In this document: positions 8,831 through 17,183 of the stretch, piece by piece
Numbering within the stretch: position 1 is the stretch's first letter
Layout of the letters: each line of letters opens with the position of its first letter
DNA from: Sphingobacteriales bacterium 44-61
Lineage (GTDB): Bacteria; Bacteroidota; Bacteroidia; Chitinophagales; Chitinophagaceae
Reading direction: 5' to 3'
DNA: 64,000 nt
NCBI GenBank assembly: GCA_001898405.1
Contig: MKTW01000001.1
Location: 186,001-250,000 of the forward strand
Notes under the pieces: model-generated
Seen by the model: the letters and a program-made list of their open reading frames with translations, nothing else
Databases searched by the model: none
What the model was told of the DNA's origin: nothing
Program-made: the position numbers and the translations under genes

Positions 8831-10741
8831 TTATTTGTTTTTGATCAACACGATCCTGCTTCTGTCTGCTTTATAGATCGTTTCATAAAACTTCACCAGT
8901 TCTGCATAATTGGCTGCAGGAAAACGGCCGGAAGATTGCTCCATACAGCGGTAATAATAGATCTTTCCATCAGCCAGTTTGGTAGTGCTTTTATAAGTGC
9001 CAAAAGCCGTGCTCAGCGAAACATCGGCAGGAAGGGCTTCTGCTTCATAACCGGCAGGCAGCTGTATCTCTACCGTATCTGTTTCTGTGTAAGCTGTTCC
9101 CAACTGGATATCATACCGGCGGGTGCTGTCTGCAGCCGGTTTCTGGTAAGAGCGCGACATAATATTGGGAATGATGAATAACCGCTTACCGGTAATGGTA
9201 GCATAGTTACTGACGCTGATATCCAATGCTTCAAGGATAGATGGGATTGCTGTTTTCTTTTCCTTGTAATCAAATTTGTTTACCTCATATGTGGCAAAGT
9301 CCAGTTCTTCATGCAGGTATTCCTTTACCTTATCAGGGGAAAGATTATTGATCAGTCCGTGAATATCATCTTGCTGCAGACCTTCATAATTAGTATTCGC
9401 CTTTACCTGCAGTGTGCCGTTATTTTCCAGGACAGCTTTAATGCGGCGGGTTTGCAGGTTTTCATTTTTCCCGTATTCAGGCGTCCGCACCAACTCCCCT
9501 CCTGATTCATTTATCAGCAAAGCATATCTCCCCTCTGTAAAATCGCCCAGATAGCCTGCCGGCAATGTCTGGCTGGTACATTCCAGCCATACCGTGTCTT
9601 TCTGGAGCGGTACGCAAAGGATAACGTGATTGAACTGCTGAGCGGGAAATTCACTGGTGATATAGTTGGCATATTTTCCTGCACGCACCAGTGAGTAGTA
9701 AGAATTGATACCGGCTTCTTTCAGCAGGCTGTACATATAATTCACCAACGCCTTGCAATCGCCATAACCGTTTGCAGCCACATATTTTGCATCAAACGGT
9801 TGCCAACCGCCAATACCTAACTGTATGCCTATATAGCGGGTGTTTTTCTGCATGTATTCATACAGCCGGGCTATTTTCTCCCGGGGATCGGTAAGGCCAT
9901 CAGCAATCTGGTGAACAGTTTGTTTGATATTGTCCGGCAATTGATCACGGCCCGCTTTCAATGAGTACACGAATTTTCCAAAGTCTTTCCAGCTCATCAT
10001 ATTCCCTTTATAATTCTCTATCTGGAATTCAGTGGGGCCAAGTATTACAACAGTGGATATTTCATGCCATAGAGGTGAATAGGGTTCTTTTGTGATAGCC
10101 GGCTGATTATTCACCGACCAGGTGGTAGTACGTGTATTTTTTTCTTTTTGGACAACGGGTTCGCCATTATATAAAAACGATTCGTACCGGAATTGATAAT
10201 CGGCCGGGCATACAACAGAAAGACTGCTTTTTTCTACCGCAATGCCGCCACTGGCGCGTGGCGCCCACATGGGAAAAAATAAGGTAGATTTATAAGCGAT
10301 CTCGACAGTATACTCAACGGTGTAGGGATAAGTGCGCTGGTAAAAATTATGGAACTTCACCCTGCTGTCGTCTATAAACGTTCCCACGGAAGTGCTTTTA
10401 AGATCACCCATATCCTTTTTCTTCACCTTTTTTAGCTGGGTACCATTTGCATCATACAGAATTCCTTCTGCAGATACAATGCTTCGCAGGTTATCATAGT
10501 ATTCAGAAAACTGGGCCCAGCGATCACCATTCTCATTGAATACAGTGATCACATAGTGATTGGTCTGCACCGCTTCCTTTACGCTCTTTATTTCAAACTT
10601 CAATTCTTCAAGCCGCACCACAGCATGGGCATTCATCCGCAATACCGGAGAGATGCCCGAAACGGAATATTTTCCATCGCTTGCGTGCAACAGGGCAGAA
10701 CTGACCAGCAACAGGCATCCGATCATCAACCGTGCTTTCAT
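8831..10741 (-). CDS. DUF3857 plus transglutaminase-like protein, catalytic triad-like residues present
   Basis: A 636-residue exported protein (signal peptide to about residue 20, LLHAS). Residues about 40-220 form the beta-rich DUF3857 domain. The transglutaminase-like core follows, with nucleophile C329 in GYGDCK, H372 in FNHVIL and an acid at E387 (WLECTSQ, where Asp is commoner). The C-terminal part is a beta-rich DUF3858-like segment. Such proteins are periplasmic or surface proteins of Bacteroidota; by fold they are cysteine peptidases or transglutaminases, but few have been assayed. The start codon overlaps the stop of the upstream paralogue by one base (TAATG), which implies translational coupling in a two-gene operon. 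Confidence 0.85.
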   Translation of the reverse strand: MKARLMIGCLLLVSSALLHASDGKYSVSGISPVLRMNAHAVVRLEELKFEIKSVKEAVQTNHYVITVFNENGDRWAQFSEYYDNLRSIVSAEGILYDANGTQLKKVKKKDMGDLKSTSVGTFIDDSRVKFHNFYQRTYPYTVEYTVEIAYKSTLFFPMWAPRASGGIAVEKSSLSVVCPADYQFRYESFLYNGEPVVQKEKNTRTTTWSVNNQPAITKEPYSPLWHEISTVVILGPTEFQIENYKGNMMSWKDFGKFVYSLKAGRDQLPDNIKQTVHQIADGLTDPREKIARLYEYMQKNTRYIGIQLGIGGWQPFDAKYVAANGYGDCKALVNYMYSLLKEAGINSYYSLVRAGKYANYITSEFPAQQFNHVILCVPLQKDTVWLECTSQTLPAGYLGDFTEGRYALLINESGGELVRTPEYGKNENLQTRRIKAVLENNGTLQVKANTNYEGLQQDDIHGLINNLSPDKVKEYLHEELDFATYEVNKFDYKEKKTAIPSILEALDISVSNYATITGKRLFIIPNIMSRSYQKPAADSTRRYDIQLGTAYTETDTVEIQLPAGYEAEALPADVSLSTAFGTYKSTTKLADGKIYYYRCMEQSSGRFPAANYAELVKFYETIYKADRSRIVLIKNK

Positions 10742-12753
10742 TATTTCTTCTTTTTAAATACGATCTGCTCATTGTGTTTTTTCACCACCAGGTTGAAAAA
10801 TTCACGGAGCATAACATATTCTTCCGGTGAAAAATAAGTGCGGCTAAGTCTTATCCGTGAGCGGATGGAAACAACGCCGGCGGTTTCCACCGCTCTGTAT
10901 TCAAAATTGCCTTCATCTTCAGGATTCAATTTCACTATGATCGGTTTGGGCAGTTCATCTACCGCATAGCCAGGTGGGACATCCATACGCAACAAAAATG
11001 TTTGATCGATCCCATAAGGCATTTCTACAGGATAAAGACGCTCTGTTGATTTGAAAGGGTTTTCCTTCCAGCCTTCGCTGAACATGGGATTGAAATACCA
11101 GATATCCTCTTTATCAGTAGGCAACTTGAAACTGTATCTGATCGCCAGCGGCGCTTCATAATTGTTGACAGAATCGATTGCAGGCTCCGTTATTTCTATT
11201 TCTCCGCCGGCCTCTTTTTTCAGGTCGTTGAAATAAGCATCCTGGCCTTTTTCCTTCAATCTTGACCGCAGGCTGTATGAAGAATAATAACCGGGTGAAT
11301 GCTGCAGGCTGCCTACCAGGTTTCCATTGGCGTCATTGGTAATGAAAACAGAAGTAAGTTCTTTTTCCATCAATGATTCCGGCTTGAATTCGACACCGGC
11401 TGCATTGGGCTCAATTACCCGTGCATGACCATTGTAGCAATCATAGCCCAGTTTATTGAAGCCAAGCATAGGCCTGCTGGCATCCAGGTAATAAGTTTTT
11501 CCGTCGATCACTACACGCGTAACAATATAATTGAACCGGTCTATCAGCGGATATAAAGCATATGCATACCCGTTTGAGCGGGTACTGAGTATCACAGGAT
11601 CGGCCTCCATACCCAATTTCTTCAGCATTGCCGTCAACAGCAGATTGATCTCCGCTTCACTGCCGCTTTTACTGTTCAGTGTAGCTTTGAGCGATTTGGT
11701 CGTATAAAAAGAATTGTAGTTGGTACAGGTCATATTATCCCGCAGCCATGCATAAATATTCTTTGCCTGTTCAAGTGATGTTTTGGCATTCTTACCTGCC
11801 GTTGATATTGCATCATTCAGCCATTCATTTTCCTCCTGCAGTGATTTGCCAAAATCTTCTTCGTCGAGCAAACGCCTGGCAGTTTCTGCCCAGGTATTCA
11901 TTACTTTTTTAGGAATGAATGGCTCGCGGTATTCAGCCAATTGAAATTCGATCCTCGCAATGTGATTGCTGAGCGTGGAAGTATAACTTTCTTCCTTTAA
12001 GGCCGGCACATCCTTCATCACCCAACGGAAAAAAGTAACACCTGCTGAAAAATTGATCCGGTCACTGCCGCTCAGCATCGCATTTTCTTTTTTTATTTCC
12101 ACGCTATAAGACTCCCTTTTATCCTTTTGGTCTTTTATGTAATAAGGCTGGTAACCCTGTGTTAAAGAAACATAGTTCAGGAATTCAGGCATTCCTACTA
12201 TATATTCACTCCAGAGCGTAGGATAACTACCCTGGAATTCCCAGGGCCGCAGGTTGAACAGGAAGTCGGATTTGAGCTTATATTCAAATTCAATAATGGA
12301 GCCTTCGCGAACAGCAGGAAAAGTGAATTTCTTTACCACCTTCTTTTTACTGATCTTTTCCTTGAATATGCTTTTGGGATCAAGTTTGGTTTCTACCACT
12401 TTGCCATTTTCCAGGTTATAAGTCACGGCTTTGATGGAGGTAAGTTCTTCTTCCGCTTCATCCACCCTATAGATGGGTATCTCTACTTTAGAGATATCAT
12501 ACCCGTTTTTATTAAGAATATGCACACGGCAATAGCGCTTGAACTCAAGCGCAAAACTTCCTTTGTCGTTACCGACAAAGTCTGTGGAGCCGATATCGCC
12601 AATGATAACTGCGCTGGCATTGCTATCGATCGGATAAACTGCTTTGAAATCTCCGGGGCTTACTTTGCCAAATTTGATCTTTGCTTTTTCCTGCGCGCTC
12701 ATTTCAAAACTGAAGAGGCCAAGCAAGATGACCAGGATGGATTGGACTTTCAT
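10741..12753 (-). CDS. DUF3857 protein with transglutaminase-like fold lacking catalytic Cys and His
   Basis: A 670-residue exported protein (MKVQSILVILLGLFSFEMSAQ) with the same architecture as its downstream neighbour: DUF3857 at about 60-250, a transglutaminase-like core at about 330-430, then a beta-rich C-terminal domain. Aligning by eye with the neighbour, the nucleophile position falls in SGSEAEIN (363-370, E366 in place of Cys). The His position is Tyr409 (FNY versus FNH), while the Asp is kept (D424, YYLDAS). It is therefore probably not a transglutaminase or cysteine protease and may bind peptide or partner with the active protein. It is the first gene of the operon and is divergent from queG. 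Confidence 0.85.
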   Translation of the reverse strand: MKVQSILVILLGLFSFEMSAQEKAKIKFGKVSPGDFKAVYPIDSNASAVIIGDIGSTDFVGNDKGSFALEFKRYCRVHILNKNGYDISKVEIPIYRVDEAEEELTSIKAVTYNLENGKVVETKLDPKSIFKEKISKKKVVKKFTFPAVREGSIIEFEYKLKSDFLFNLRPWEFQGSYPTLWSEYIVGMPEFLNYVSLTQGYQPYYIKDQKDKRESYSVEIKKENAMLSGSDRINFSAGVTFFRWVMKDVPALKEESYTSTLSNHIARIEFQLAEYREPFIPKKVMNTWAETARRLLDEEDFGKSLQEENEWLNDAISTAGKNAKTSLEQAKNIYAWLRDNMTCTNYNSFYTTKSLKATLNSKSGSEAEINLLLTAMLKKLGMEADPVILSTRSNGYAYALYPLIDRFNYIVTRVVIDGKTYYLDASRPMLGFNKLGYDCYNGHARVIEPNAAGVEFKPESLMEKELTSVFITNDANGNLVGSLQHSPGYYSSYSLRSRLKEKGQDAYFNDLKKEAGGEIEITEPAIDSVNNYEAPLAIRYSFKLPTDKEDIWYFNPMFSEGWKENPFKSTERLYPVEMPYGIDQTFLLRMDVPPGYAVDELPKPIIVKLNPEDEGNFEYRAVETAGVVSIRSRIRLSRTYFSPEEYVMLREFFNLVVKKHNEQIVFKKKK

Positions 12754-12827
12754 GCGGGTGGGTTTGGTGGTATTGGTTGAGAATCAAGAACGACAATTTT
12801 ACATAAAATATCCCAGATATTACAGGG

Positions 12828-12835
12828 TATCTTTG
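12828..12835 (+). promoter_or_regulatory. -7 box TATCTTTG for queG
   Basis: An exact TAnnTTTG match, 16 nt before the GTG start of queG, in the divergent region with the DUF3857 operon. Confidence 0.65.
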
Positions 12836-12851
12836 CGCCTAATACGCAACA

Positions 12852-13793
12852 GTGGATCTACGAGGTAGTCATACGGCATTTATCAAGCAGGCCGCCGCAA
12901 GGTTGGGCTTTGATTATTGCGGCATTGCCAAAGCTGTAAAATTGGATGAGGATGCGCAAAGGCTGGAGCGATGGCTTGGCCAGGGCATGCATGGCGCTAT
13001 GAAATACATGGAAAACCATTTTGAACTAAGGGTCGACCCCTCGAAACTGGTACCTGGCGCCCGCTCAGTGATCACACTGCTGCAGAATTATTTTCCGGCA
13101 AAACAGCAACAGCCTGATGTTCCTAAAATTGCCAAATATGCTTTCGGGAATGACTATCATGAAGTGATCAGGGGAAAAATGAACCAGTTCCTTGCGGAAA
13201 TACGGGAAAATATAGGAGAGGTGAATGGCCGCGGCTTTGTAGACTCTGCTCCTGTGTTGGAAAGAAGCTGGGCCCAACGCAGCGGATTGGGGTGGGTCGG
13301 GAAAAACGGAAACCTGCTTACTCCGAAAAGCGGCTCCTTCTTTTTTATTGCCACGCTGATCACTGACCTGGAGTTGGAATATGATGATCCGTTTGCAAAA
13401 GATCATTGCGGCACCTGCACCCGCTGCCTGGACGCCTGCCCAACTGAAGCCATTCTCCCGGGCAAAATAGTGGATGGCAGTAGATGCATTTCCTATTTCA
13501 CCATAGAACTGAAAGAAATGCTGATCCCCGGCGAAATGAAAGATAAGTTTGATGACTGGGCTTTCGGCTGTGACACCTGTCAGGATGTATGCCCCTGGAA
13601 CCGGTTCAGCCAGCCCAACAAAGAACAGGCATTTACTCCCATACCCGAAATACTTAACCTGCAAAGCAGGGAATGGGAAACGATGACGGAAGAAACATTT
13701 AAAAAGATCTTCAAGCACTCTCCTTTAAGCAGAACAAAATGGAAGGGGATGCAACGGAATATACAGTTTTTGAAAACCCGGGAACCGGATTAA
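12852..13793 (+). CDS. queG: Epoxyqueuosine reductase QueG
   Basis: A cytoplasmic cobalamin-dependent iron-sulfur enzyme that reduces epoxyqueuosine to queuosine in the last step of tRNA wobble-base (G34) modification. The 313-residue protein shows the family's VDSAPVLER segment with the catalytic Asp (about residue 130), GWVGKN, a first ferredoxin-like cluster CGTCTRCLDACP (about 186-197) and a second CDTCQDVCPWN (about 240-250). The length is at the short end of the family, with no C-terminal HEAT-like extension. The start is GTG at 12852; no in-frame ATG precedes a complete N-terminus. The gene stands alone, followed by a long palindrome. Confidence 0.95.
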   Translation: MDLRGSHTAFIKQAAARLGFDYCGIAKAVKLDEDAQRLERWLGQGMHGAMKYMENHFELRVDPSKLVPGARSVITLLQNYFPAKQQQPDVPKIAKYAFGNDYHEVIRGKMNQFLAEIRENIGEVNGRGFVDSAPVLERSWAQRSGLGWVGKNGNLLTPKSGSFFFIATLITDLELEYDDPFAKDHCGTCTRCLDACPTEAILPGKIVDGSRCISYFTIELKEMLIPGEMKDKFDDWAFGCDTCQDVCPWNRFSQPNKEQAFTPIPEILNLQSREWETMTEETFKKIFKHSPLSRTKWKGMQRNIQFLKTREPD

Positions 13794-13810
13794 ATCATCA
13801 ATCAGTAGTT

Positions 13811-13877
13811 CTTCCTTCCCGTTCTTCCCGCCTTACCGTAAGTTTTTACCGGTAAGGCGGGAAGAACGGGAAGGAAG
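13811..13877. repeat. Long intergenic palindrome, copy 2
   Basis: Arms 13811-13841 and about 13846-13877 pair over some 31 bp with a single unpaired G and the same GTTT loop and TTACCGGTAA tip as the copy at 1815-1872. The stem differs from copy 1 by paired changes (GTTCT/AGAAC here, GTCCT/AGGAC there). It sits between convergent queG and the beta-barrel gene, where it could also stop transcription, but no T-tract follows either arm. Confidence 0.88.
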
Positions 13878-13888
13878 TCTGGAATTTG

Positions 13889-15370
13889 TTAATGATTTTT
13901 TTTAGGTAAATACAATCTCGCCCGTATTCCTAAATATAGCGGGTATTGTTTTCTATCATATTCTTCTTTCACCTGGCTTCTCAGGCCCATTGAAGCTTCG
14001 GGTCCGATACTCCACTGGAAGGTTTTGCTGTTTCCAAAACGGAAAGCGAGGCCGGTGTTGAAACTTAACTGGAAACGGTTGAATGCGTTTTTATCATGAT
14101 AATAGATACCGCCTTGCAGTGAATCGTATATAAGGGCATTAGTGGCAAGCAGGTATCCGGCAGACATGCCTGCACTCAATAAGACCGGCAGTTTGTTTCC
14201 TTTGCCTACCTGCCATTGAAAACTGAGTGGTATTTGCAGGTAATGGAAACGGTTGGTGAATGTTTTTTGCAGCCCGGCCTGGTATGAAGATGTTACAGAT
14301 ACAGGTTGGGAAGCATAGTTATTGAATATAAGTGCAGTGTTCCTGTAAGAACCTGTGCGGATATTAGTGCTTTGATATTGGTACTGTAGGCCGGAAACGA
14401 TACTGCTCCGTTTGGATATTGCCCATTCGCCCAATACACCGATACGGAATGCAGGCCCGGGTTTGATATCTGAGCGGGGAAAATAAACCGGGCCATAATT
14501 CACTACCGGTGGGGTAACCAGGGGTGAACCGGGTGAAGCGATCATTCCTCCTGTTTGGTCATATGCCAACCTTGTATTATCAGATTCTCCGATCAGAAAT
14601 GGACTGCCGATAGGGCCTGAGCCGCCAACACCCAGATCAAGTGACCATTTGATCTTTGATGAAGATTGTTTTTTAGCTGCTGGCGCTTTTGTTTCTGCCG
14701 GCGGAGGAACAGCGGCCACTGCACTGTCGGTCTTTGCTTTCACACTGTCCTGCGCAGGAACAACAGGCGGGTTTTGCCCTGCCATATCAACAGGCTTGCT
14801 TTCTGTTTCTTTCCTGCTTTCTGGCTCCTGTATTCCCTGCGTACTTGTTTTTTGCTGATGGCCGGACCTTGCAACAGGCGACCCGGTTTTATCAGTTTTT
14901 CTTTTTCCTTTGTTTTTACCAGCCGGAACTAAAGCTGTTGATTTCCTGCCATTCAATCCTTCACGGTCAGCAGATGTTCCGGGTTGTGTTGCAGCGGCAG
15001 ATGGGGTTTCATTTAATGGTGTAGCCTGATCAGCAGGGCTGCTGCTATCAGCTGGTTTAATGGTTGATGGTATTGATGGAATAATGTCTGATTGGGTTGA
15101 TGGCGCAGCAGGCTGTTGCACAGTTTTGCCGGAATGATCAGCAGGTTTGCCGGAAGATTCCGCCAGGGTGGGTTTGCCTTTTTGTGTAAGGAGATAACCG
15201 GTGTAACCCAACAGGCCAAGGCCGGCCAGCAGCCAAAAGAAAACGATATAGCGCCGTCTTTTTTTACGTCGCAGCTCCTTTTCTACGTTTTCCCATACAG
15301 CAGTAGAGGGGCGTAACTTCAGCCCTTCCAGTTCCTGCTGCACCTGTTTATCAAATTCACTTTCCGGCAT
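13889..15370 (-). CDS. Sigma-operon membrane protein: cytoplasmic segment, one TM, disordered linker, C-terminal beta-barrel-like domain
   Basis: A 493-residue protein with three visible parts. Residues 1-40 are charged and helical (EFDKQVQQELEGLKLRPSTA, then ELRRKKRRRY), like the cytoplasmic end of membrane-bound anti-sigma factors. Residues about 41-62 (IVFFWLLAGLGLLGYTGYLL) form a single TM with positive-inside charges. Residues about 63-235 are a Pro/Ser/Thr/Ala/Lys-rich low-complexity linker. From about 240 the sequence is strand-rich (WSLDLGVGGSG, SSIVSGLQYQYQ, LQIPLSFQWQVG, FQLSFNTGLAFRFG) and ends in LYLGIRARLYLPKKNH, as in outer-membrane OMP_b-brl domains. The gene overlaps the ECF sigma gene by 14 nt, so it is probably its regulator or effector. 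The anti-sigma role is inferred from position. Confidence 0.7.
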   Translation of the reverse strand: MPESEFDKQVQQELEGLKLRPSTAVWENVEKELRRKKRRRYIVFFWLLAGLGLLGYTGYLLTQKGKPTLAESSGKPADHSGKTVQQPAAPSTQSDIIPSIPSTIKPADSSSPADQATPLNETPSAAATQPGTSADREGLNGRKSTALVPAGKNKGKRKTDKTGSPVARSGHQQKTSTQGIQEPESRKETESKPVDMAGQNPPVVPAQDSVKAKTDSAVAAVPPPAETKAPAAKKQSSSKIKWSLDLGVGGSGPIGSPFLIGESDNTRLAYDQTGGMIASPGSPLVTPPVVNYGPVYFPRSDIKPGPAFRIGVLGEWAISKRSSIVSGLQYQYQSTNIRTGSYRNTALIFNNYASQPVSVTSSYQAGLQKTFTNRFHYLQIPLSFQWQVGKGNKLPVLLSAGMSAGYLLATNALIYDSLQGGIYYHDKNAFNRFQLSFNTGLAFRFGNSKTFQWSIGPEASMGLRSQVKEEYDRKQYPLYLGIRARLYLPKKNH

Positions 15371-15941
15371 AGCTTGACTTTTTGTGGTCCGTGGAATATT
15401 TTTTCAGCCAGGTGATCAGGAGGTTCCTGGCCCTGGCGTATTGTGAACGGGAAGTGCCGTCGCTGATTCCCAGCATTTCCCCGATCTCCACATGGGAGAA
15501 TCCTTCCACTGCGTGCAGGTTGAATATCACCTGGTAGCCTTGCGGCAACTGGCGGACGAGGTCGGCCAGTTCTTTGGCGTGCAGACGAACAGCCGGGTCT
15601 TCCTGGCTGACGGGATGGAGGTATTCTTCCGTGAAATACATTTCCTCCTGGTATTTACGATGGCGTTTCAGGAAATTAAGGGCGGTATTGACCATGATCC
15701 GGCGGATCCAGGCACCCAATTCCCCTTCCTGCTTATATTGGTTCAAATGATGGAACACTTTCACAAATCCTTCCTGGAGAACATCTTCTGCGTCCCTCAT
15801 GGAGCGGGTATAACGATAACAGACGCCCAGCATCGTGTCGGCATACAACTCATAAAGCTGCCGCTGCGCCTGTGGTTTTCCCTTCAGGCAGTCCCTGACC
15901 AATTTCTGTTGCTCCATCTGTTCTGTTGCCATGTCTGACAA
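15357..15941 (-). CDS. ECF-family RNA polymerase sigma factor
   Basis: A 194-residue sigma-70 family protein with complete region 2 (FVKVFHHLNQYKQEGELGAWIRRIMVNTALNFLKRH, including DAEDVLQEGF at about residues 50-59). It also has complete region 4 (LADLVRQLPQGYQVIFNLHAVEGFSHVEIGEMLGISDGTSRSQYARARNLL, a helix-turn-helix). It directs RNA polymerase to a small regulon, probably including its own operon, and is normally held by a membrane partner. Here the downstream gene overlaps it by 14 nt and encodes a TM protein with a barrel-like C-terminus. A minus-strand TATTTTTG box (15997-16004) lies 55 nt upstream. The alternative start at residue 4 (MATEQ) is equally possible. Confidence 0.93.
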   Translation of the reverse strand: MSDMATEQMEQQKLVRDCLKGKPQAQRQLYELYADTMLGVCYRYTRSMRDAEDVLQEGFVKVFHHLNQYKQEGELGAWIRRIMVNTALNFLKRHRKYQEEMYFTEEYLHPVSQEDPAVRLHAKELADLVRQLPQGYQVIFNLHAVEGFSHVEIGEMLGISDGTSRSQYARARNLLITWLKKYSTDHKKSSYAGK

Positions 15942-15996
15942 TGATCTTTCTCTTATCGTTGCATTTTATAAAAAACCCACCTGCTTTTACTGCCTG

Positions 15997-16004
15997 CAAA
16001 AATA
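15997..16004 (-). promoter_or_regulatory. -7 box TATTTTTG (minus strand) upstream of the ECF sigma gene
   Basis: CAAAAATA on the plus strand reads TATTTTTG on the minus strand, an exact TAnnTTTG match. It overlaps the foot of the 16000-16046 hairpin. Confidence 0.5.
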
Positions 16005-16046
16005 CAGCGGCCACAAAGAGCGATTTTCTTTGTGGCCGCTGTATTT
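16000..16046 (-). terminator. Strong hairpin after the DUF2911 gene
   Basis: A perfect 19-bp stem (16000-16018 with 16028-16046) with a 9-nt AGCGATTTT loop, 15 nt beyond the DUF2911 stop. The minus-strand sequence after it is not T-rich, so it may be Rho-assisted or a palindromic repeat. Its arm contains CTTTGTGG, also seen in the 20842-20902 palindrome. Confidence 0.55.
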
Positions 16047-16061
16047 GCAGGGTTAACTGGC

Positions 16062-16574
16062 TTATTCAACATCAAAGGAGCTTTGCATATCCGCCCAGGA
16101 AAGCGTTACTTTACCCTTGTTATCTATTGTATAAGTAAGTCTCTCTGAGGGTGTTGACAATTTACTGGTCGTTCCTTTCACCCTTACCGCGTCTTCAGAC
16201 TCGGTGTACTCGGTGCCCCATTTGTTCCAGACCTTATTGATAATAAATGTCCATTCACCGCCATTTGAAATAACAAAAAGGCCGTATTTGCCTGCGGGCA
16301 GTTCTTTACCGCCTACTTTAACAGGGCGGCTTACTTCAAACACAGTGGTTTCATTGGCACCGGCACGCCATACCTTACCATCCATAGGCTCAAGGTCTTT
16401 TCCGATGGTCCTTCCCTTTACTGCCGGTTGGCTGTAGTCGATCGTAACAACAGTGCCGTTTCCAAGAGTTTCCTTTGCCTGGGCAGGCGGGCTGGGACGT
16501 TTAGATTTATCTTGCTGACCATAGGAGAAAAGCATGCTGGTTGTTGCAAGTACGAGGAGCAATACTGATTTCAT
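16062..16574 (-). CDS. DUF2911 family exported protein
   Basis: A 170-residue protein starting at the ATG at 16574, where a signal peptide begins (MKSVLLLVLATTSMLFSYGQ); a longer frame from 16631 adds 19 residues without signal character. The mature domain shows the DUF2911 signature: VTIDYSQPAVKGRTIG, DGKVWRAGANETTVFEVSRPVKVGGKELPAGKYGLF, WTFIINK. This family is widespread in Bacteroidota, is exported and has no known reaction. The gene lies 59 nt downstream of the SRPBCC gene on the same strand and may be co-transcribed with it. It is followed by a 19-bp hairpin. Confidence 0.88.
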   Translation of the reverse strand: MKSVLLLVLATTSMLFSYGQQDKSKRPSPPAQAKETLGNGTVVTIDYSQPAVKGRTIGKDLEPMDGKVWRAGANETTVFEVSRPVKVGGKELPAGKYGLFVISNGGEWTFIINKVWNKWGTEYTESEDAVRVKGTTSKLSTPSERLTYTIDNKGKVTLSWADMQSSFDVE

Positions 16575-16633
16575 AAAATAATTTTTTAAAGATTTGTGAC
16601 TGGCTAAATCTACAAATAACCTGCCAGCCACCT

Positions 16634-17164
16634 CTAATTATTGGATGAAAGGTCAGCCTGAACGCTCTTTTTTATATCGCTCAGCCCTTTTTCCATGGGC
16701 GGGCCATAAGATTTCTCCAGCAGCAGGCTTGCAAATTTTTCCCAGGGGTACCAGCGCAATTGGAAATCCATATACCATTGCAGCGTAAGGGAATCAGAGT
16801 GCGCATAACTGATCGTTTTCCAGGTATTGACGACCGGCTTTATACGGCCGCCTACAAACAGGGCCGTCACTTCATCAGCGGTTTCTTTTTCGAGTTCGAG
16901 GTAAACAGGATGTTGGGGATCTTTATCGCTAAGGATCGCTCCTTTCAATCTGCCTTCTACATATAAAGGTTTGGATGAGTCAAGGCCAGGATACCACTCT
17001 TTCCAGTGCATTGGGTCTTTCACCATGCTAAGAATACTGTCTTTATTTGCATGAATATTAACAGCGCGTGAGATCCGCACACGCGAAGGGATCAGCAGTG
17101 ATATAAGCCATACCACAGTGAATAAGAAAACAAAACTTAATATAATCAGCTTTAGCCCTCGCAT
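16634..17164 (-). CDS. Membrane-anchored SRPBCC (START-like) family protein
   Basis: A 176-residue protein. Residues 8-27 (ILSFVFLFTVVWLISLLIPS) are one hydrophobic segment, either a TM anchor or an uncleaved signal. The rest resembles the SRPBCC/polyketide-cyclase fold: VRISRAVNIHANKDSILSMVKDPMHWKEWYPGL is the usual first strand plus helix with the D-x-x-x-W-x-x-W element. The C-terminus is the long helix LLLEKSYGPPMEKGLSDIKKSVQ. SRPBCC domains bind hydrophobic ligands; none can be named here. It starts 19 nt after the ABC permease stop and is probably in one transcript with it. Confidence 0.75.
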   Translation of the reverse strand: MRGLKLIILSFVFLFTVVWLISLLIPSRVRISRAVNIHANKDSILSMVKDPMHWKEWYPGLDSSKPLYVEGRLKGAILSDKDPQHPVYLELEKETADEVTALFVGGRIKPVVNTWKTISYAHSDSLTLQWYMDFQLRWYPWEKFASLLLEKSYGPPMEKGLSDIKKSVQADLSSNN

Positions 17165-17183
17165 AATAATACTTTTTCAATAT

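Noticed and set aside
13811-13877. Simple intrinsic terminator for queG
   Set aside because: There is no T-tract on either side, and the same element occurs in a divergent region at 1815-1872, where no terminator is needed.
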